DNA of 64,000 nucleotides, taken from positions 1,476,501 to 1,540,500 of the forward strand of contig JABELC010000001.1 of the NCBI GenBank assembly GCA_028455995.1, written 5' to 3'. A program made the translations under genes and the position numbers. Below the pieces are notes generated by a model. It did no database searches, was not told where the DNA came from, and was given only the letters and a program-made list of their open reading frames with translations. Source of the stretch: Scleromitrula shiraiana (lineage: Eukaryota; Ascomycota; Leotiomycetes; Helotiales; Sclerotiniaceae). Below, in pieces: positions 11,209 through 25,735 of this stretch. Position 1 is the stretch's first letter. Each line of letters begins with the position of its first letter.

Positions 11209-14200
11209 AAGCATTCAAAGGTTATTAATTATATTTAACTTATTCAAATCATATTTAAAAAGGCCTATTCACTATTTCCACTTTAAATTCTTTATAAAGA
11301 ATATTATTAAAAGAAAGTTAAAACGAATCGCTAAAGATCAAATAGATATTATAGTAATAAAGATTTATAAAGCATTTAGTAATATTAGACTAAGCAAAAG
11401 CTTTAAACTAAATAAAAGCTTATTAATCTTCAATATAAATCAATAAAAATACAGGCTAATAATAATAAATTTTTAAGAATTTGCATCAGAATTAAAGCAT
11501 ATCAACAATCTTATCAATTTATACTTTCAATATTCATCTAATAAAATATTGGATATTGTTAAAAAAGAAATTATAATTAATGGTTTTATATAAAGTATAA
11601 AAACTGATTTAACTTTTTTATTTAAAAAATCATTTTAACATTATAAGGTTAATAGAATAATATGGGAAATTAATTATATAATTTAATAAAAAATTATAAT
11701 AATATTTAATAAATTATTGTTTTTTTTAATTTTTTTTTATCAATCATTATTATAATAATTATTAAAATTATTATCTTTATTTTTATTAATAGATTTAGTT
11801 AATTTAATAATAAAATCAAATTTATTATTATTTGTTTTACAAATGAATTCAAAACAATATCTTAAAAGAGAAAAAAATTATTTATATTAGATCAAGAATA
11901 TCGAGGATATTGTTAACATAAACGGGTTAAGAAAGATTATCAAGAAAAAAATAATAATATTAAAAAACATTAATTCTATGATGTTTGCAACTAAAACAAA
12001 AATTAAAGTTTAAAAGAAATAGAATAGAAAAGATGCAAAAATATATATTATTATTCATTAATTTCTTTATATTGATTTAGTAAGATTAATTGAAGACAAA
12101 AAAACAGCTTAAGAAATAATTAAAGTCTTTAAATATCAATACAAAAATAAAAGTTATATTTTTAATTATAACGAATTGATTAAATATAATTAAATAAATA
12201 TAGATAATTTTAAAAATATTCAAAAAATGATTATTATAATTTATTGATTATTTGCAAAATTTATCAAAACAAAATTAATATTAAATATAATAATTCAATA
12301 TATACAATTTATTATAATGATAAATAAAAAGTTTTTTATTTAAGCAAAATAATAATGTTTTATTGCTTAAAACCTAAAAATAGATAAATTTAATATAATA
12401 AAAAATCTTATAATTAATTTTATCAATAAAGTTTGATGAATCGAAAACTTGGAAAATAGAATAATATTTTTTAATAATAAAAATTGGGGAATTTTATAAA
12501 AAAAAAAAATTATATTTAAATAAAATAATTCCAATTCTAACCATTTTAACAAATCCAATCTGTGTATTTATTACGATAATCTTAGTCTTAATCTAGTTTA
12601 ATTTTACAACTCCAATATATGCTTAAACAATTTAAAGAACATTGATGTGAAAAAAAAATGAAAGGATAAAAATAACATCAAATAGAAAACCTAGATCAAA
12701 ATCAAAAATAGAGCATTAAACAATAAATTTAATAATAAAGTCTTAAATTCAAATAATAAAAAGAAATCCGATAATTATAAGAATTTCAAAATAATAATAA
12801 TAATATTATTTATAATAATTAAAAGTTTTTTATATAGTTTATTCAATAATAAATCAACTTTAGATATTGTTATAAATACTTAATACAAATATATTTAAAT
12901 TTACAATATTGATGTTTTATATTATTATATATAGAATATATTAAAGTTTATTATATTTTAGAAATTTATATTATATAAATTAAAGAAATTTAGATTATTG
13001 TTAATAAACAAGATAATCTATTCTATAAAAATAGATAAAATCATATTAAAATACTTTATAGAGAACAAACTTAAAATATTCCTTTTATATTAAAATACCT
13101 TATACTTTAATAAACTATTATTAAAACTGTTTTTAGGTATGATATAGTAAAAAAATGGTGGATATATATGATATAATTATATATAGAATAATAAAGAAAT
13201 TGCTTATTTCTAAATGAACTTAAATATACGCATTATTATTAAATTATAAAATAAAGTAATAATCTATTCGGTATTTTCAATACTATCCCCAAATATTAAC
13301 GTTTATAAAAAACACATTAATATAAATATTTAGTATAAATAATTTAAGCATTTTTTTAAAAAAAACATTAAAGCAATTCAAAAAATAATGAAGGGACTAT
13401 TTATCAAAGATTTAGCAAAATATTTTAAAGATAAAAAAGAGGTTTATAAAATATATGAATTAGCAAAATCATATTGAATATTATATAAAACTATTGACTT
13501 AAAACTAAACAAAATCTTTGAGCTTTTATATATCGATATTATTAAAATCAATTCAATTAGTATTAATAAGCATTAATATATTATTATTATTATTAATAAA
13601 ATATTTTGGTTTAAATGGGTCTATATTCATAAATATAAAGAGGGTATTAAATTAGTTTTATAAACTGCTATAAAGTGATTTGAACTCTAATATGGTCAGA
13701 AATTTATAAGATAGAGAATAGATGGGGGTAAAGAATATGGCATAAGTGATCTAGATAAACTTGTTAAAGATGCTGGCTTAATAATTGAGTTTACTACATT
13801 ATATGCTCTAGATTAAGATAGGGTTTTAAAACGATCAATTTGCATTTTGCTTAAAAAAGTGCAAGTAATCATGATTAACAAAGAAATATCCTTAAAGCTT
13901 TAGCTAGAGATATATTAAAATATGATTTATATTATAAATCAAACTATAATTACCTTAATTAAAGGAATGATTCCATATGAAGTATTCATGGATCAAGTCA
14001 ATCTAGACCATGATAATAAACTTTCGATTATATATTTATATGTATTAAATTGTAAAATATATGTACATATTCTAAAAAAAAAGTGTGTTTTTAATTAAAA
14101 ACTTATTTTACGCGCTAAAATCGGCATTTTAATAAATTTTGAAGGTAATTATATATATTATATATACATTCTAACATAAACTAGAGAGAAAATCATACGA

Positions 14201-15199
14201 ACTTCAAATATTCAATTCGATAAAAAAAGTCTAATTATTAAACTAAATGATAATATTATTATTGATCTTTAAAATAAGGGGGATAATAATAATAATGTTT
14301 TAGAATTAATAAATAATTTCTAATATATATAATTTAACGAGTTTATTACTAATATATTAAAAAAGTTATTCAATATAGATAAATATATAGGAATTAAGGA
14401 TAAAGAATTATTCGATTAAATATTCGATGATGATGATAATATCGATATTGTTAATAAAGCTTCATTTTTTGTTTTATTCAAATTCAAAAAAAAATGGGGT
14501 TGATTAATAAATTTAAAAAATAAAGAAAAGGTATTATTAACTGATATTGATAAAGTTATTCGATTTTTATACAATATATAAACGATATTCATTATATTCA
14601 ATACAATATATTACAATAATAATGATGATTTTAAAACTTTAGAAGAGGTATTAGTAAGTCTAGAAAAAAAACACTAGATCAAAACTATTAAATCAAAGTA
14701 TAAATCATTATATAATAATAAAATATTTAGATCAATTAAAAAATTTGAAGTACTTGATATTACTAATAAATACAAGATTTTATAAGATAAACTTATTTTT
14801 AAATAAAAATACAATAAAAAAAAAAAATCATTAAATATAAGATTTATTGAATTATTTGAAAATACAAACAAAAATATAGAAGAAATTATAATCAAATATA
14901 TGCAAAAGTATACAAAATAATCGCATAGAAAACCTTTATAATACTAATAATAAAAAACAATCTTAAAATTAAATAAATAAACATCATTATAATATTTCTA
15001 AATAATGAATTTAATAAATTTGTTTTTATTAAATTATTATTATATTAAATTAAAAATAAAATTATATTCAATTTTACTGATAGCGATATTTTATAAATAT
15101 ATATATTATTAAAGATTTTGTATAGCTTAAAGTAATCTTTATAATTATAGTAAAATATATTATATATTAAATTTATTAATATAAAATTCAAATCTTTTA

Positions 15200-16200
15200 A
15201 TATTAATAATTATATATATTATAATTTTACTATAAAAATCATCATATACATTTATATTGACAATTTCTTTATAATTGATAAACAACAATTAATTAATCAA
15301 ATTAAACAAAATCTAATAAAAATATTCAAAATAAAAAATCTTAAATTTACTATCTATTTTTTAGGCATTAAAATTGTTAAAAATAAAGAAAAAAAGACTA
15401 TTATTTTATATTAAAATGCTTATATATAAAAAATATTAAAGAAATTTGATTTTAATAATTACAAATTAGAATTTATATTAATAACATTAAAAATCATAAA
15501 TCTAATAATATTAAATATTAAAATAACAATATTAGAATTTATTATTAAATATTAATTAAAAATAAAATTATTTAAGTTTTTTTATATTTGGATTAATATT
15601 TTATTTATAATTAAAATTTTATATAGATTTCTAACTAATCCAACAATTATTTATATATCGACTTATAATAGAGTTTATTAATATATATTTAAAATAATCA
15701 ATTATATTATAATTTACAATAAAATAGTTGATAAATATATTAAAGATTATAATGATTTAGATTATATTAGCAATATTACAATTAAAAAAAACATTTTTGA
15801 ATATATTTATTTTATATATAAAGATATTATTTTAATATAATTCAAAAAACAAATTATTATTACATTTTCATTAACTAAATTAAAATATTATAATTTAATT
15901 AAAGTATTAATAAAAGTTTTATAAATACGATAATTTCTAGCTAAAATTGAATATAATAGTAATAACACTATATATATCATACTTTATAATAATAATCAAA
16001 AAAGTTTAACATTTACAAAAAATCTAAAAATCCATCAACATATAAAATACATAATCATAAAATACCACTTTATCCAAAAACAGATCGCACAAAAACATAT
16101 CAATTTATAATTCATCCCAATTAAAAAAATAATAGCAAATAGTTTAATTAAATCATTAATATCGATTAAATATTAATGTTTCATCGAAATACTTTGTATA
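15200..16200 (+). pseudogene. reverse transcriptase/RNase H remnant of element 2
   Basis: Reading through stops, the plus strand shows the Copia order. Y-I-D-N (15253-15264) stands for the Y-V-D-D active site. Next come F-K-I-K-N-L and Y-F-L-G-I-K-I-V (about 15355), an A-Y-I/K-I-L-K-K-F-D segment, N-P-T-I-I-Y, and the RNase H end with H-x-x-x-K-Y-I-I-I-K-Y-H-F (about 16030-16075) and an I-P-I-x-K-x-I-A segment. Comparison is with Ty1/Copia polyproteins as recalled. Asp-to-Asn in the active site is a G-to-A change. Confidence 0.85.
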
Positions 16201-16305
16201 AAGATACTTGAAATACAGAATACAATAAAATAATTACATACATATAACACAAAAACAAGGGGTAATCAAAATAATATAGATAATTAGCATATCGACAAAG
16301 GGATA

Positions 16306-16471
16306 TATTAAAATAATTGCCAAATAAAGATCACTCTACATTGGGACTAGTATAATTACATAATCGATGGTTGATATATATCCCCTTATAGGATCAAGAC
16401 TTTAGCTAATCAATTAACAATATAATCATATATCAACCCATAATGCTCTTCTTCATATCTGACCTTTTATA
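16306..16471 (+). repeat. 3' LTR of element 2
   Basis: Starts TATTAAAATAATTGCC (TG mutated to TA) and ends CCTTTTATA, followed by the target duplication AATTT. Confidence 0.9.
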
Positions 16472-17111
16472 AATTTTTATATAATATATAAACAATATTT
16501 ATTATATTTAATACAATATATTATAATAATGATAATGATTTTAAAACTTTGGAAAAAGTATTAATAAACTTAAAAAAAGAATATTAAATCAAAGTTATTA
16601 AATTAAAATACAAATTATTATATAATAATAAGATATTTAGATTAATTAAAAAATCTGAAATATTTGATATTATTAACAAATATAAGATTTTATAAAATAA
16701 ACTTATTTTCAAATGAAAATATAATAAAAAAAAAATTATCAAATATAAAGTTTACTAGATTATTTAAGAATACAAACAAAAATATAGAAAAGATTATGAT
16801 TAAATATATACAAAAATATATAAAACAATTATATAGAAAATCTTTATAGTATTAATAATAAAAAACGATCTTGAAATTAAATAAATAAATATTATTATAA
16901 TATTTTTAAATAATAAATTTGATAAATTCATCTTTATTAAATTATTACTATATTAAATTAAAAATAAAGTTATATTTAATTTTATTAATAATAATATTTT
17001 ATGGATATATATATTATTAAAGGCTTTATATAAATTAAAACAATTTTTATGATTATAACAAAATATATTACACATCAAACTTATTAATATAAGATTTAAG
17101 TTTTTTGATAT

Positions 17112-17268
17112 TATTGGGATATAGATCATAAGATAGCATATGACAAGCATATGACCATAATCGTATATATACAACTTAACAATTTGTATTATAGATAGAT
17201 TAATAATAAGAATATCAAATACAAACTATAGTATTATAATTGTACGATTTAATTGAAATAAAACTATA
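17112..17268 (+). repeat. 5' LTR of element 3
   Basis: Starts TATTGGGATATAG (probably TGTTGGG originally) and ends AAAACTATA. It shares a CGTATATATACAACTTAA stretch and the following 100 bp with 31158-31316. Confidence 0.85.
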
Positions 17269-18539
17269 TTGATTAATATTGTATAGATTAGATATTATAA
17301 GTATCAAAGTAATATTGTAATAATAAAAATATTTTTAAAAAAATTAAAATTAAATTTGAAATATTAATAAAATGTTTTAATTAAAAACAATATATAATAT
17401 TAAAATAAAATATATAAACATCAAAACGATATTACAAGTTTCTATATCCATTATACACACTTTTAGCTTGGTTCTTTTAATTCAACTTTTCAATTTCTAC
17501 TTTTTTAAAATACTTTTTAACGATTTTTATAATATTTTTAAATTTTCAAATTTTCAAAATTTTAATAATGATAAAATTTCTTTTATTATTTTTTTTTTAT
17601 TTTTCTTTTTTACTTTTTTTATATATTTATTATTTTTGGATTTATAGAAATTATATTGAAAAATTTTAATTTTCATTTAAAGATATTATCGCTTTTAAAC
17701 TAATAAGATTTATAAAAATTTAAGAATATTTTTTAAAAATAAATAAACCTTTATTATTTTATAATAACCTATTTTTTTTTTTTCTTTTTTTTTAATCTTT
17801 TTTTATATAATAATAAAAAATTTATTCTTTTTATTAAAATATAATATTTTTTTTTAATTATTTATATAAATATTTTTATTTAATTTTTTTTCTTAAATCA
17901 ATATAATAAAAAGGAATCTTTTTTTTTTAGATTATTTTTTTTTAGATTAAGATCTTGAAGAATATAATAAACTTTGTGAATTATTTGAAGATGGATTTAA
18001 TTTTAAAAATAATTTTAATAATAAGATTTTTTTATTATATATTTGATTTAAGATTTTAAAATATATTTATTATTATATTTTTAATAATAATATTTTATAA
18101 ATATTTAAAAGCGATTTTATAAATTGGACTTTAAAATATTTTATTATAGTTTAAAAAAAGAATTTTTTTATTTTATAATTTTTTAAGTAATTTTTATAAG
18201 AATTTGATATTAATATTTCAATTAACTTTAATATTAATATCAGTTTAATTTTTATATTTATTTTTAAAACTTCATTTAAATAGATTTTAAAAATAATAGA
18301 AATAGCAACTTGCAATATATAATTTAATATATAATCAAACATTCTTATCATAATAATTAAAAAACTTAATAATTTTAAAAAAAAAACAAAAGAAATCCTA
18401 TTATTAATTCTATTTAAAAATAAAATAAAATTAAAAATAAAAGCAAAAAAAATAAAAAAAATAAGTAAGAAAAATAAACGATATTTAAAAAACTATTTAA
18501 CTTTAAGAAACCTAATCTTAAATCAACGTTTATCAAAAG

Positions 18540-18665
18540 AAAAAACAGTAATAATGATGATTGTGATTTTAACCCCGATTTTGATTTTGAGAATAATCTT
18601 TTTGATTATTTAGATTTTAAAGATTTTGAAATTGATTTTATTCTATTTGATATTAGCAAATAATT
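18540..18665 (+). pseudogene. acidic gag-like remnant of element 3
   Basis: A short readable stretch rich in Asp, Asn, Phe and Glu (D-F-N-P-D-F-D-F-E-N-N) at the position where gag would lie. No nucleocapsid motif was seen; the assignment rests on position. Confidence 0.3.
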
Positions 18666-19979
18666 TGAAAGTTTTATAAAATACTATATATTAAATAATA
18701 ATAAATATAGTAATTAAATAAATAATATTAAATATAAATCAATTATTTATAAGAATAATTGCAAATAAATCGATTTATCTAAATAATATTAATATTTTAA
18801 TATTTTATTTATATTATATAAAAACGTTTAAAAATATTATTATAATATTATTAAATATAAAAATTTAAATATTAATTAAAAAATAATTATCAAAGAATTT
18901 TAAAAGATATTTAAAAATAAAGAATGGAAATATGATATATATAATAATTAGTTTAAAATCATTTTCTATATTATTATTACAAATAATCTATTAAAATTTA
19001 TTAAATAATTATATAAAATTTTATTTAATAAAATGCATATTATAAAATTCGATTTATTATTAGAAATATATAACGATTTCATTTATATAATAAAACTTTT
19101 TATAATTTATTAAAATTATCTTATATATTTTTAAAGATACTTTGATTTATTTAAAATATTTATCGCTATAATTATAAAGATTTATATATTTATTATAATA
19201 TAAGAAAATACAAAAATTAAATCTAAAGATGAATTGTTTTTTTAAAAAAAAAATAACAATATAATCAAATAAAATTTTAATAATCGATGATTTTAAAAAA
19301 GCAATTATAATAATAATAATTTTCGATTTTAAAATAAAAATATATATTTTAATAATTAAATTCCTCGATTTAATAATAATTATTATAATTAAAAACAAAA
19401 AATATATTATATTTATAAAAAAAAAAGATATTAATTAATTAAATATATCTTTAAAAAATAAACTATAATAAAAAAAGAATTCAACTAGAAAATAAAATCA
19501 AGATTCGGTTCTAATAGCATATAAGGTTTTAATAAAAATTATAATCGATATATTTAAGATAAATATAATAATAACGACGATTTTATTTATATGATTGAAA
19601 AAATCAAAGTATTCTAATTAAAATTATATTTTAATAATAATAATAATAATGATATTAAAGTATTTATTATTTTATACAGTTTTTATATTATTATAAATGA
19701 TAATTACAATAATTTTATTATAGAATTTAATAATCTAATCATCTTATATATTTATATTAGCGAAATTGATCAAAAATTTAAAATTTATTTATAGATTAAA
19801 TATTATAATAAATATAAATTTATTAATATAATAATTAATTTTAATATTGTAAAGCGATCAATTATCAATTATAAATAGTTTTTAGCATTATAAAAACTTA
19901 TTCGAATCAATATAAAGATCTTTAATTCAATTACAAATTTTAGATTCGACTTTAATAATATTCCTTTTATTAAAACTAT

Positions 19980-20232
19980 TTTAATCATTAACTTAATTAA
20001 TATAATTGATATTTATATTATTAATATTAATATTCTATTTTTATTAAATCTTGTAAATATAGATTATATTTAAATATTATTTAATAATATTAAAAATAAA
20101 TTTTAATATATTAATAATAAAATATAGAAAATTATTAGATACTATAAATATATATTTATCAATTAGTTAATCTTATCATAAAAGTTCTAGCAATTCATTA
20201 TAAAATTATTAAATACAAATAAAAAATATTAT
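19980..20232 (+). pseudogene. protease-integrase linker remnant of element 3
   Basis: Reading through stops, I-D-I-Y-I-I-N-I-N-I-L-F-L-L-N-L-V-N-I-D followed by F-N-N-I-K-N resembles the I-N-T-P-F-L-L-x-L-x-D-M-D ... Y-F-N-N-L segment of a large clade of fungal Copia polyproteins. The frame is broken by element 4 at 20233 and resumes at 27850 with the integrase zinc-finger region. Confidence 0.6.
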
Positions 20233-20393
20233 TGTTTGTATAACTCCGGGGGTATAGAACTATACAATTACAAATATCAATCAATATTATATTATTTGTT
20301 CAAGAAATTTAAGAAGGATATTATACACCGTTAAGGATATATATCTCCTTAATGGATACATAATGTAAAATCACATATTTAACTATATAAACA
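20233..20393 (-). repeat. 3' LTR of element 4 (left copy)
   Basis: On the plus strand it runs from TGTTTGTATAACTCC to ACTATATAAACA. It is more mutated than its partner: the two hairpins seen at 27784-27834 are reduced by C-to-T and G-to-A changes. Confidence 0.85.
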
Positions 20394-22129
20394 TTAACAA
20401 CTTTTTAAAAACTTAAGGTTATATATATAAAAAGTTAAATTTTATAAAAACTATAAACTATCTATATAAAATAAAAGCAAAATAAGCTTTTTTTAACCTT
20501 TTGCTATTTTGAAATCTTTATAATTTATTTATATATAATATAATATTTTAAAATTAAATTAAGATAAATATTATTTAAATCATATATTATCATTATTTTA
20601 TATTATTATTGTTTTTTATATTATATCCCTTATTATTTTATCTTGCAATAATCATATATAAATTGAATAAACAAAACCGATCATTATCTAGTTATCCTCC
20701 AAAAAATAAATAAAGAAAAATCAAAATCCTTTTTTATACTCAATCTATTTATTGATTTTTATTAATATTTTATTTATATTAATAAGTTTTTTTAATATTA
20801 AATAAAGTTTTGTCTTTGTTATTATATTTATTAGATTATTGTTATTGTTGATTTATTATATTTTAATAATTTCCCTATATTTATATAATTAATATAGTGC
20901 TATAATGTTAATTATAAGTTACTTCTCGATTATTATTTCAAGTTTAATTAATAATTGAAATAAAGAATACAAATTAATATAAATGATTAATAATAAAATA
21001 TAATTATTAAAAATTTTATTAATTATACTTTTAATAATAATCACTATATTAAAATCAAAGATTATTATATAAAGTTTTAATATTAATATAGTTTAAATAA
21101 TATGTTTATATTTAATCAAAAATTAATATATAATATTTATATTTTTATTTTTGTTTATTAATATGATAATATATTCGATTTAAAATAATAAATCAAAGTT
21201 ATTAATATATAAAATATTAATAAATATATATATATAAAAAATATTAAAATTGAATAGTATAAATTAAAATTCTTTTATAAAGTTTTTCTTTTGTTATTAT
21301 ATATGTTTATTAAGTGCTTTTATATTTTTATTATCTAATTCAATATTTTATGTAATTTATATTAGATTAAATAAAGTTTTAAATTAGCAATAGATTACGA
21401 TATAAATATTACAAACGTATTATATAATATATTGCTTTTTTAATATTGTATTTTTTTAGAATTTACTATATATTCCATATATATTGATATTAATATTTTT
21501 GATTTACTCCATATTTTTGTATTAAAGTTTTTGATTTATTATAATTGTTGAACTTTTTAATAATATTAAGCCACTATTAAATTTAAATGGGTATGCTTTA
21601 ATTAATTATTTTTATTTTTTATATAAAAATTTAACTTTTTTTAAATAATATTTTTTCTCGCAAATAAATTATTTATTAATAATAATTAAAGTATTATTAA
21701 TTTATATCATTATAATTCTAAATCCTTATTTTTATATATATAATAAATAAGGATTATATATTAATATCGCCATTTTAAATTTTATGATATAATGGTTTAA
21801 ATATATGTTAAACCAATAATTTTCTATCTTTAATATTTTATATAATAATTATATTATACAAAATATAATTCTAAATAAATATCCTATTTCTAAAATTATA
21901 TATATAAAGATAAAATGCGTAAGTTTTGAATTTGCTTATATATATACCTAAATAATATTGCATAAATAAATGCTAAATACACCATTGTTTTTTATTATCA
22001 TTATAATAATTGCAATTATTAATATTAATTAATAAACTAAATATTATACAATTAAAAATTATATAAATATAATATATTTTTTTACATTATTAAAACTTTA
22101 TATAATAAACCTCGATTTTTCATACATGT

Positions 22130-22300
22130 TCTCTATATCTAGATATTTGAATTCGTTAATTCATTTATATTTAAAGATTTTTATTCTTATTAAAATATCT
22201 TTTTGCTTTATCACTTCGAATATACTAATTTCCATCAATCTATTTAATTTTTTTTTTCTTGATTTTATATATATTCTATTTATTTCTTTTTTATTATATT
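22130..22300 (-). pseudogene. reverse transcriptase N-terminal remnant of element 4
   Basis: Minus-strand reading gives L-M-E-I-S-I-F-E-V-I, then R-I-K-I-F-K-Y-K and E-N-M-Y-E-K-S-R. This matches the recalled start of fungal Copia reverse transcriptases (G-V-F-E-V-V ... R-I-F-N-S-R-F-V-D ... K-A-F-E-K-S-R-L). The plus-strand open frame here is a shadow. Confidence 0.7.
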
Positions 22301-23149
22301 TAGTCTATCTAACAAAGAGAATCAACTTTTTTGCAAAAAAGATATCAATTAAATATATAATATATTCGCTATTTAATAACATTATAATATTTAATAATAT
22401 TTTTTTAAAATCTTTATTCTTTATATACAATTTAAATTATATTTTTTATTATATATCTTATTAAATATATTAATAAAATTAAATCACCACTAATAATAAA
22501 ATATTAAAGCTTTAATCTTTTTTTAATTTACCATATTTATAAATTATTAATTTGAGTATTATTACTCTTAATGTTTTTTAAATAATTAATTAATTATTGC
22601 TATTGTTTATAAATATAGATAATATATAATTTTTTATATATATTATTAATAATATCATCGTTAAATCAATAAATCTTTTATAATATAGATAAACCAATAT
22701 TGATTATATAATTATAATATAGCTATTTATATTAATTTTGTAATTTTTGTCTTTCATTAATTTAAAAATATAAAGTCCTATCTATTTTCTTCTTTTTATT
22801 TTAATGATTTCTTTATACATTAGAATTTCTAAATATACCTTCAAATTATATACTATATATATAAATAATCTGTTTTATTTTTATAATATATCTTTTACTA
22901 ATTAAATCATTTTATACCTACAGATTTTATCATTTATTTTTTACAATTTTATCATTTAATCAATAATAATTTTTATTAATAAATCCAATTCTTTTATACA
23001 TACAAATATACCAAATATTAAAAATATTAAAATTAGTTTATCGAGATCTACTAAATCATTTATAGCCTTTATTACCATCTACAATATTTACTTCTTTATA
23101 AAACTAGATTATTACAATTCGTTTTATAAAATCTTAAATACTTATCATA

Positions 23150-23700
23150 CAATTTTATAATATTATTCAATTTTATTAATTAACCAATAAAATTCTATAA
23201 AAACCATCTTTATTCTAATCACCATAATATTTATATACTCATTAAATTCCTTTACAATAAACTATATACCTACATTAATAATAATATAATCTGAAAATTC
23301 TACATAGATATTAATTCATTTAAATCAAATTACATCCCAAATACATTTCATTAATAAATTATTTAAAAATGTTACCGCTTGATATTTTATTGCTTTATCA
23401 AATATATATAATACTACTTTTCCATTAATATACATTATATTAATTATAATTATATAATTGAATCGAATATCATCATTTTCATTATCGCTAATTTTGAATT
23501 TAAATTTCTCTAATAATTTGCTATATATCTAATATTAATTATAATATTTTGTTAATTTATTAATTTTATTTTTATTCATATTATTATAATTAATTTATTT
23601 AAATATATTGCATAATCTATAAATAACTAAATGATTAAAATATTTGTATAAACAGCGTAATTTTACTTCTGTAAAATAACAAATACCGTTTAAGATTATC
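23150..23700 (-). pseudogene. integrase remnant of element 4
   Basis: Minus-strand reading starts with F-T-E-V-K-L-R-C-L-Y-K-Y-F (integrase zinc-finger region, normally L-T-E-x-E-L-R-x-L-H-R-R-F). It continues R-F-N-Y-I-I-I-I-N-I-M-Y-I-N-G-K-V-V, then a Y-Q-A-V-T-F-L-N-N segment and A-x-W type catalytic-core remains. Several stops replace Trp, Arg and Gln codons. Confidence 0.75.
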
Positions 23701-25289
23701 GATTATATAAATGTATTATAATTATATTTTTATAATAAAAAACTATAGCTATGTTTTTATATAATAAAGAAATATTTATTAATTTTGTCATAAATAACTT
23801 AATTTTTGATATTATTGAAAAATATATCGAGTTTGTTTATATTTGTTAAACAAAATAGAAATAATATATTTATATAAATGATATAAATCTTAATTTATCC
23901 GATTAATAATTCAATTTTGCATAATTTAATAGATTTTTTAATATTTTTTTTTTTAAATATAATCTTTATAATTTTTACTTTACTATAATTAATAATTAAA
24001 TTAATTAATTTTTGCAATGCTTTAAACTATCGCTTATCGATAATCAATACCATTATTGTTTTTGTATTGATTATAATACTTTAAAACTCATTAAGATTGT
24101 ATTTGCCGTTTATAAAAAATATTTTAAGATCATATATAATTTATTTTAATATTATATTTTCATTAGCTTAGTTATTATTAAGTAGTTTTTTGTATATTAA
24201 TGTATATTTAAATATTTTTTTTATAAATCTAATAATTGTTTATAGATTATTAATTGAATTATTCAATATATAATATGTTTTTAATATAGTTTTATTTAAA
24301 TATTTTATTTTTATATAAAATATTTTATAAATCTTTTCGATGTCCTTTTTCTTTATTTCTTGCTTTTTTTTATAATATATTAAAAATTGTTTATATATAT
24401 AGTTATTATTGTTTTTAGCGACTTTTTCTTTATATTTTCTTTATATTTTTTTTTGATTTGATTTTGAGTAGTTTATAAAGAAATATTTTTTTTTTTTATA
24501 TATTTAATATTGTTTTTTATAGATTAACTTAAAGTTTTTTTTATTATATTGTTTTTAAATATTAAATTATGATTTAGATTGATTTTGATAATTGTTATAT
24601 TTCTTTTAATTATTGTAATTGTTTGCTTTATTGTATTTATTGTAATTAAAGTTTTTGCTTCAATTTTATAAATTATTTATAAATTTTTTTTTAATATAGT
24701 ATGTGTTAATATTGTTATTTTATGATTTGTTGTAGATTTGGATTATTTTTTTGATTTTTTAGATAAGATTAGAGATATTTGTAATTAGTTAATAATATAT
24801 TTGAGTATATTATTTAATTTGTTGATATGATGAGATTATTTTTTTATGAAGATATGATTGATTTTTTATATTATTTAGTAAAGTTTTGTATAATTGCTTT
24901 GTTTTTGTAAAAAATAATTTTAAATATTATTTAAATTTCTTTTTTTGATTTTTATTTATAATATTTTTTATTGTTAGTTTTATTTATTTATTTATTATAT
25001 TGCAATAATATAGTTTTTTTTAATATTATATTTTGAATTTTATAATTAAACTCTTTATTTTTTATAGGAATATAGTAAGATTTGATATATAGTATTTAAG
25101 CGTTTTGTTTTTAAGTATGGTTGGAAATGTTATTATTATAAATTTATTTAAAATATTTGTATATTATAAAGTTAATCTGTATATAGTTAGTTTATAATTA
25201 AAATTATTATTTTTATTGTTGAATTTTATTGTATTATTATATATTTTGTTTAAATTGATTTGATATTAGACTTTTGATGTACGATATTG

Positions 25290-25735
25290 ATGACTTTTTT
25301 TTTAATGATATTTTTGATTTTTATATTTGTTTTTGCGTGTATGTGCTTTTTTATCCTTTTGCTTTTTTCTCCAGTTTCGTTCGCGTTAAAAATTATAGTT
25401 ATTTTGATTATAATTATAATCATTTTGATTATAATCATTTTGATCATTTTAAAGTGTACAATAATCTTGATTAAATTGATTTTAATTAAATTAATTTCGA
25501 TTATATTGGTTTTAATTAGATTGAATCTAATTAAATTAAAATGTATAGTTGTTTTAATTATAATAATTTTTATTATAATTATTTATATTATAATGATTTT
25601 GATTAAATTGATTTTGATTAAATTAATTTTGATTAAAATAGCTTTAATCAAATTAAAGCATATAATTATTTTGACTATAATAATTTTTATTATAATTATT
25701 TTTATCTTAATGATTTTGATCATTATATAATATAT
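25290..25735 (-). pseudogene. Asn/Gln/Tyr-rich gag repeat region of element 4
   Basis: On the minus strand the DNA repeats units such as CAAAATGATTATAATTATAAT, coding Q-N-D-Y-N-Y-N repeats, followed by a basic stretch (N-W-R-K-K-Q-K-D-K-K). A disordered Asn/Gln region before the basic nucleocapsid part of gag is plausible for a Copia element. The long plus-strand frame at 25287-25730 (Ile/Leu rich) is the shadow of this repeat. Confidence 0.55.

Larger units (their letters stand above)
11029..16471 (+). mobile_element. Element 2: Ty1/Copia LTR retrotransposon, same family, inserted in element 1
   Basis: 5443 bp, with 166-bp LTRs at 11029-11194 and 16306-16471 and target duplication AATTT (11024-11028 and 16472-16476). 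Sequence on either side rejoins into one continuous element 1. It is the most complete single copy in the window and serves as reference for the family: primer site, degenerate gag-protease-integrase stretch, then reverse transcriptase and RNase H near 15.2-16.2 kb, a purine tract (about 16297-16303, AAAGGGA) and the 3' LTR. Numerous TAA/TAG/TGA codons replace CAA, CAG, CGA and TGG, as RIP predicts. Confidence 0.92.

Noticed and set aside
22126..22464. 112-codon plus-strand frame
   Set aside because: The minus strand here codes a recognisable reverse transcriptase remnant; the plus frame is Ile/Phe/Leu low complexity.
25287..25730. 147-codon plus-strand frame, Ile/Leu rich, like a membrane protein
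   Set aside because: It is the shadow of an Asn/Gln-coding repeat on the minus strand inside element 4; AT-rich repeats give long hydrophobic frames by chance.
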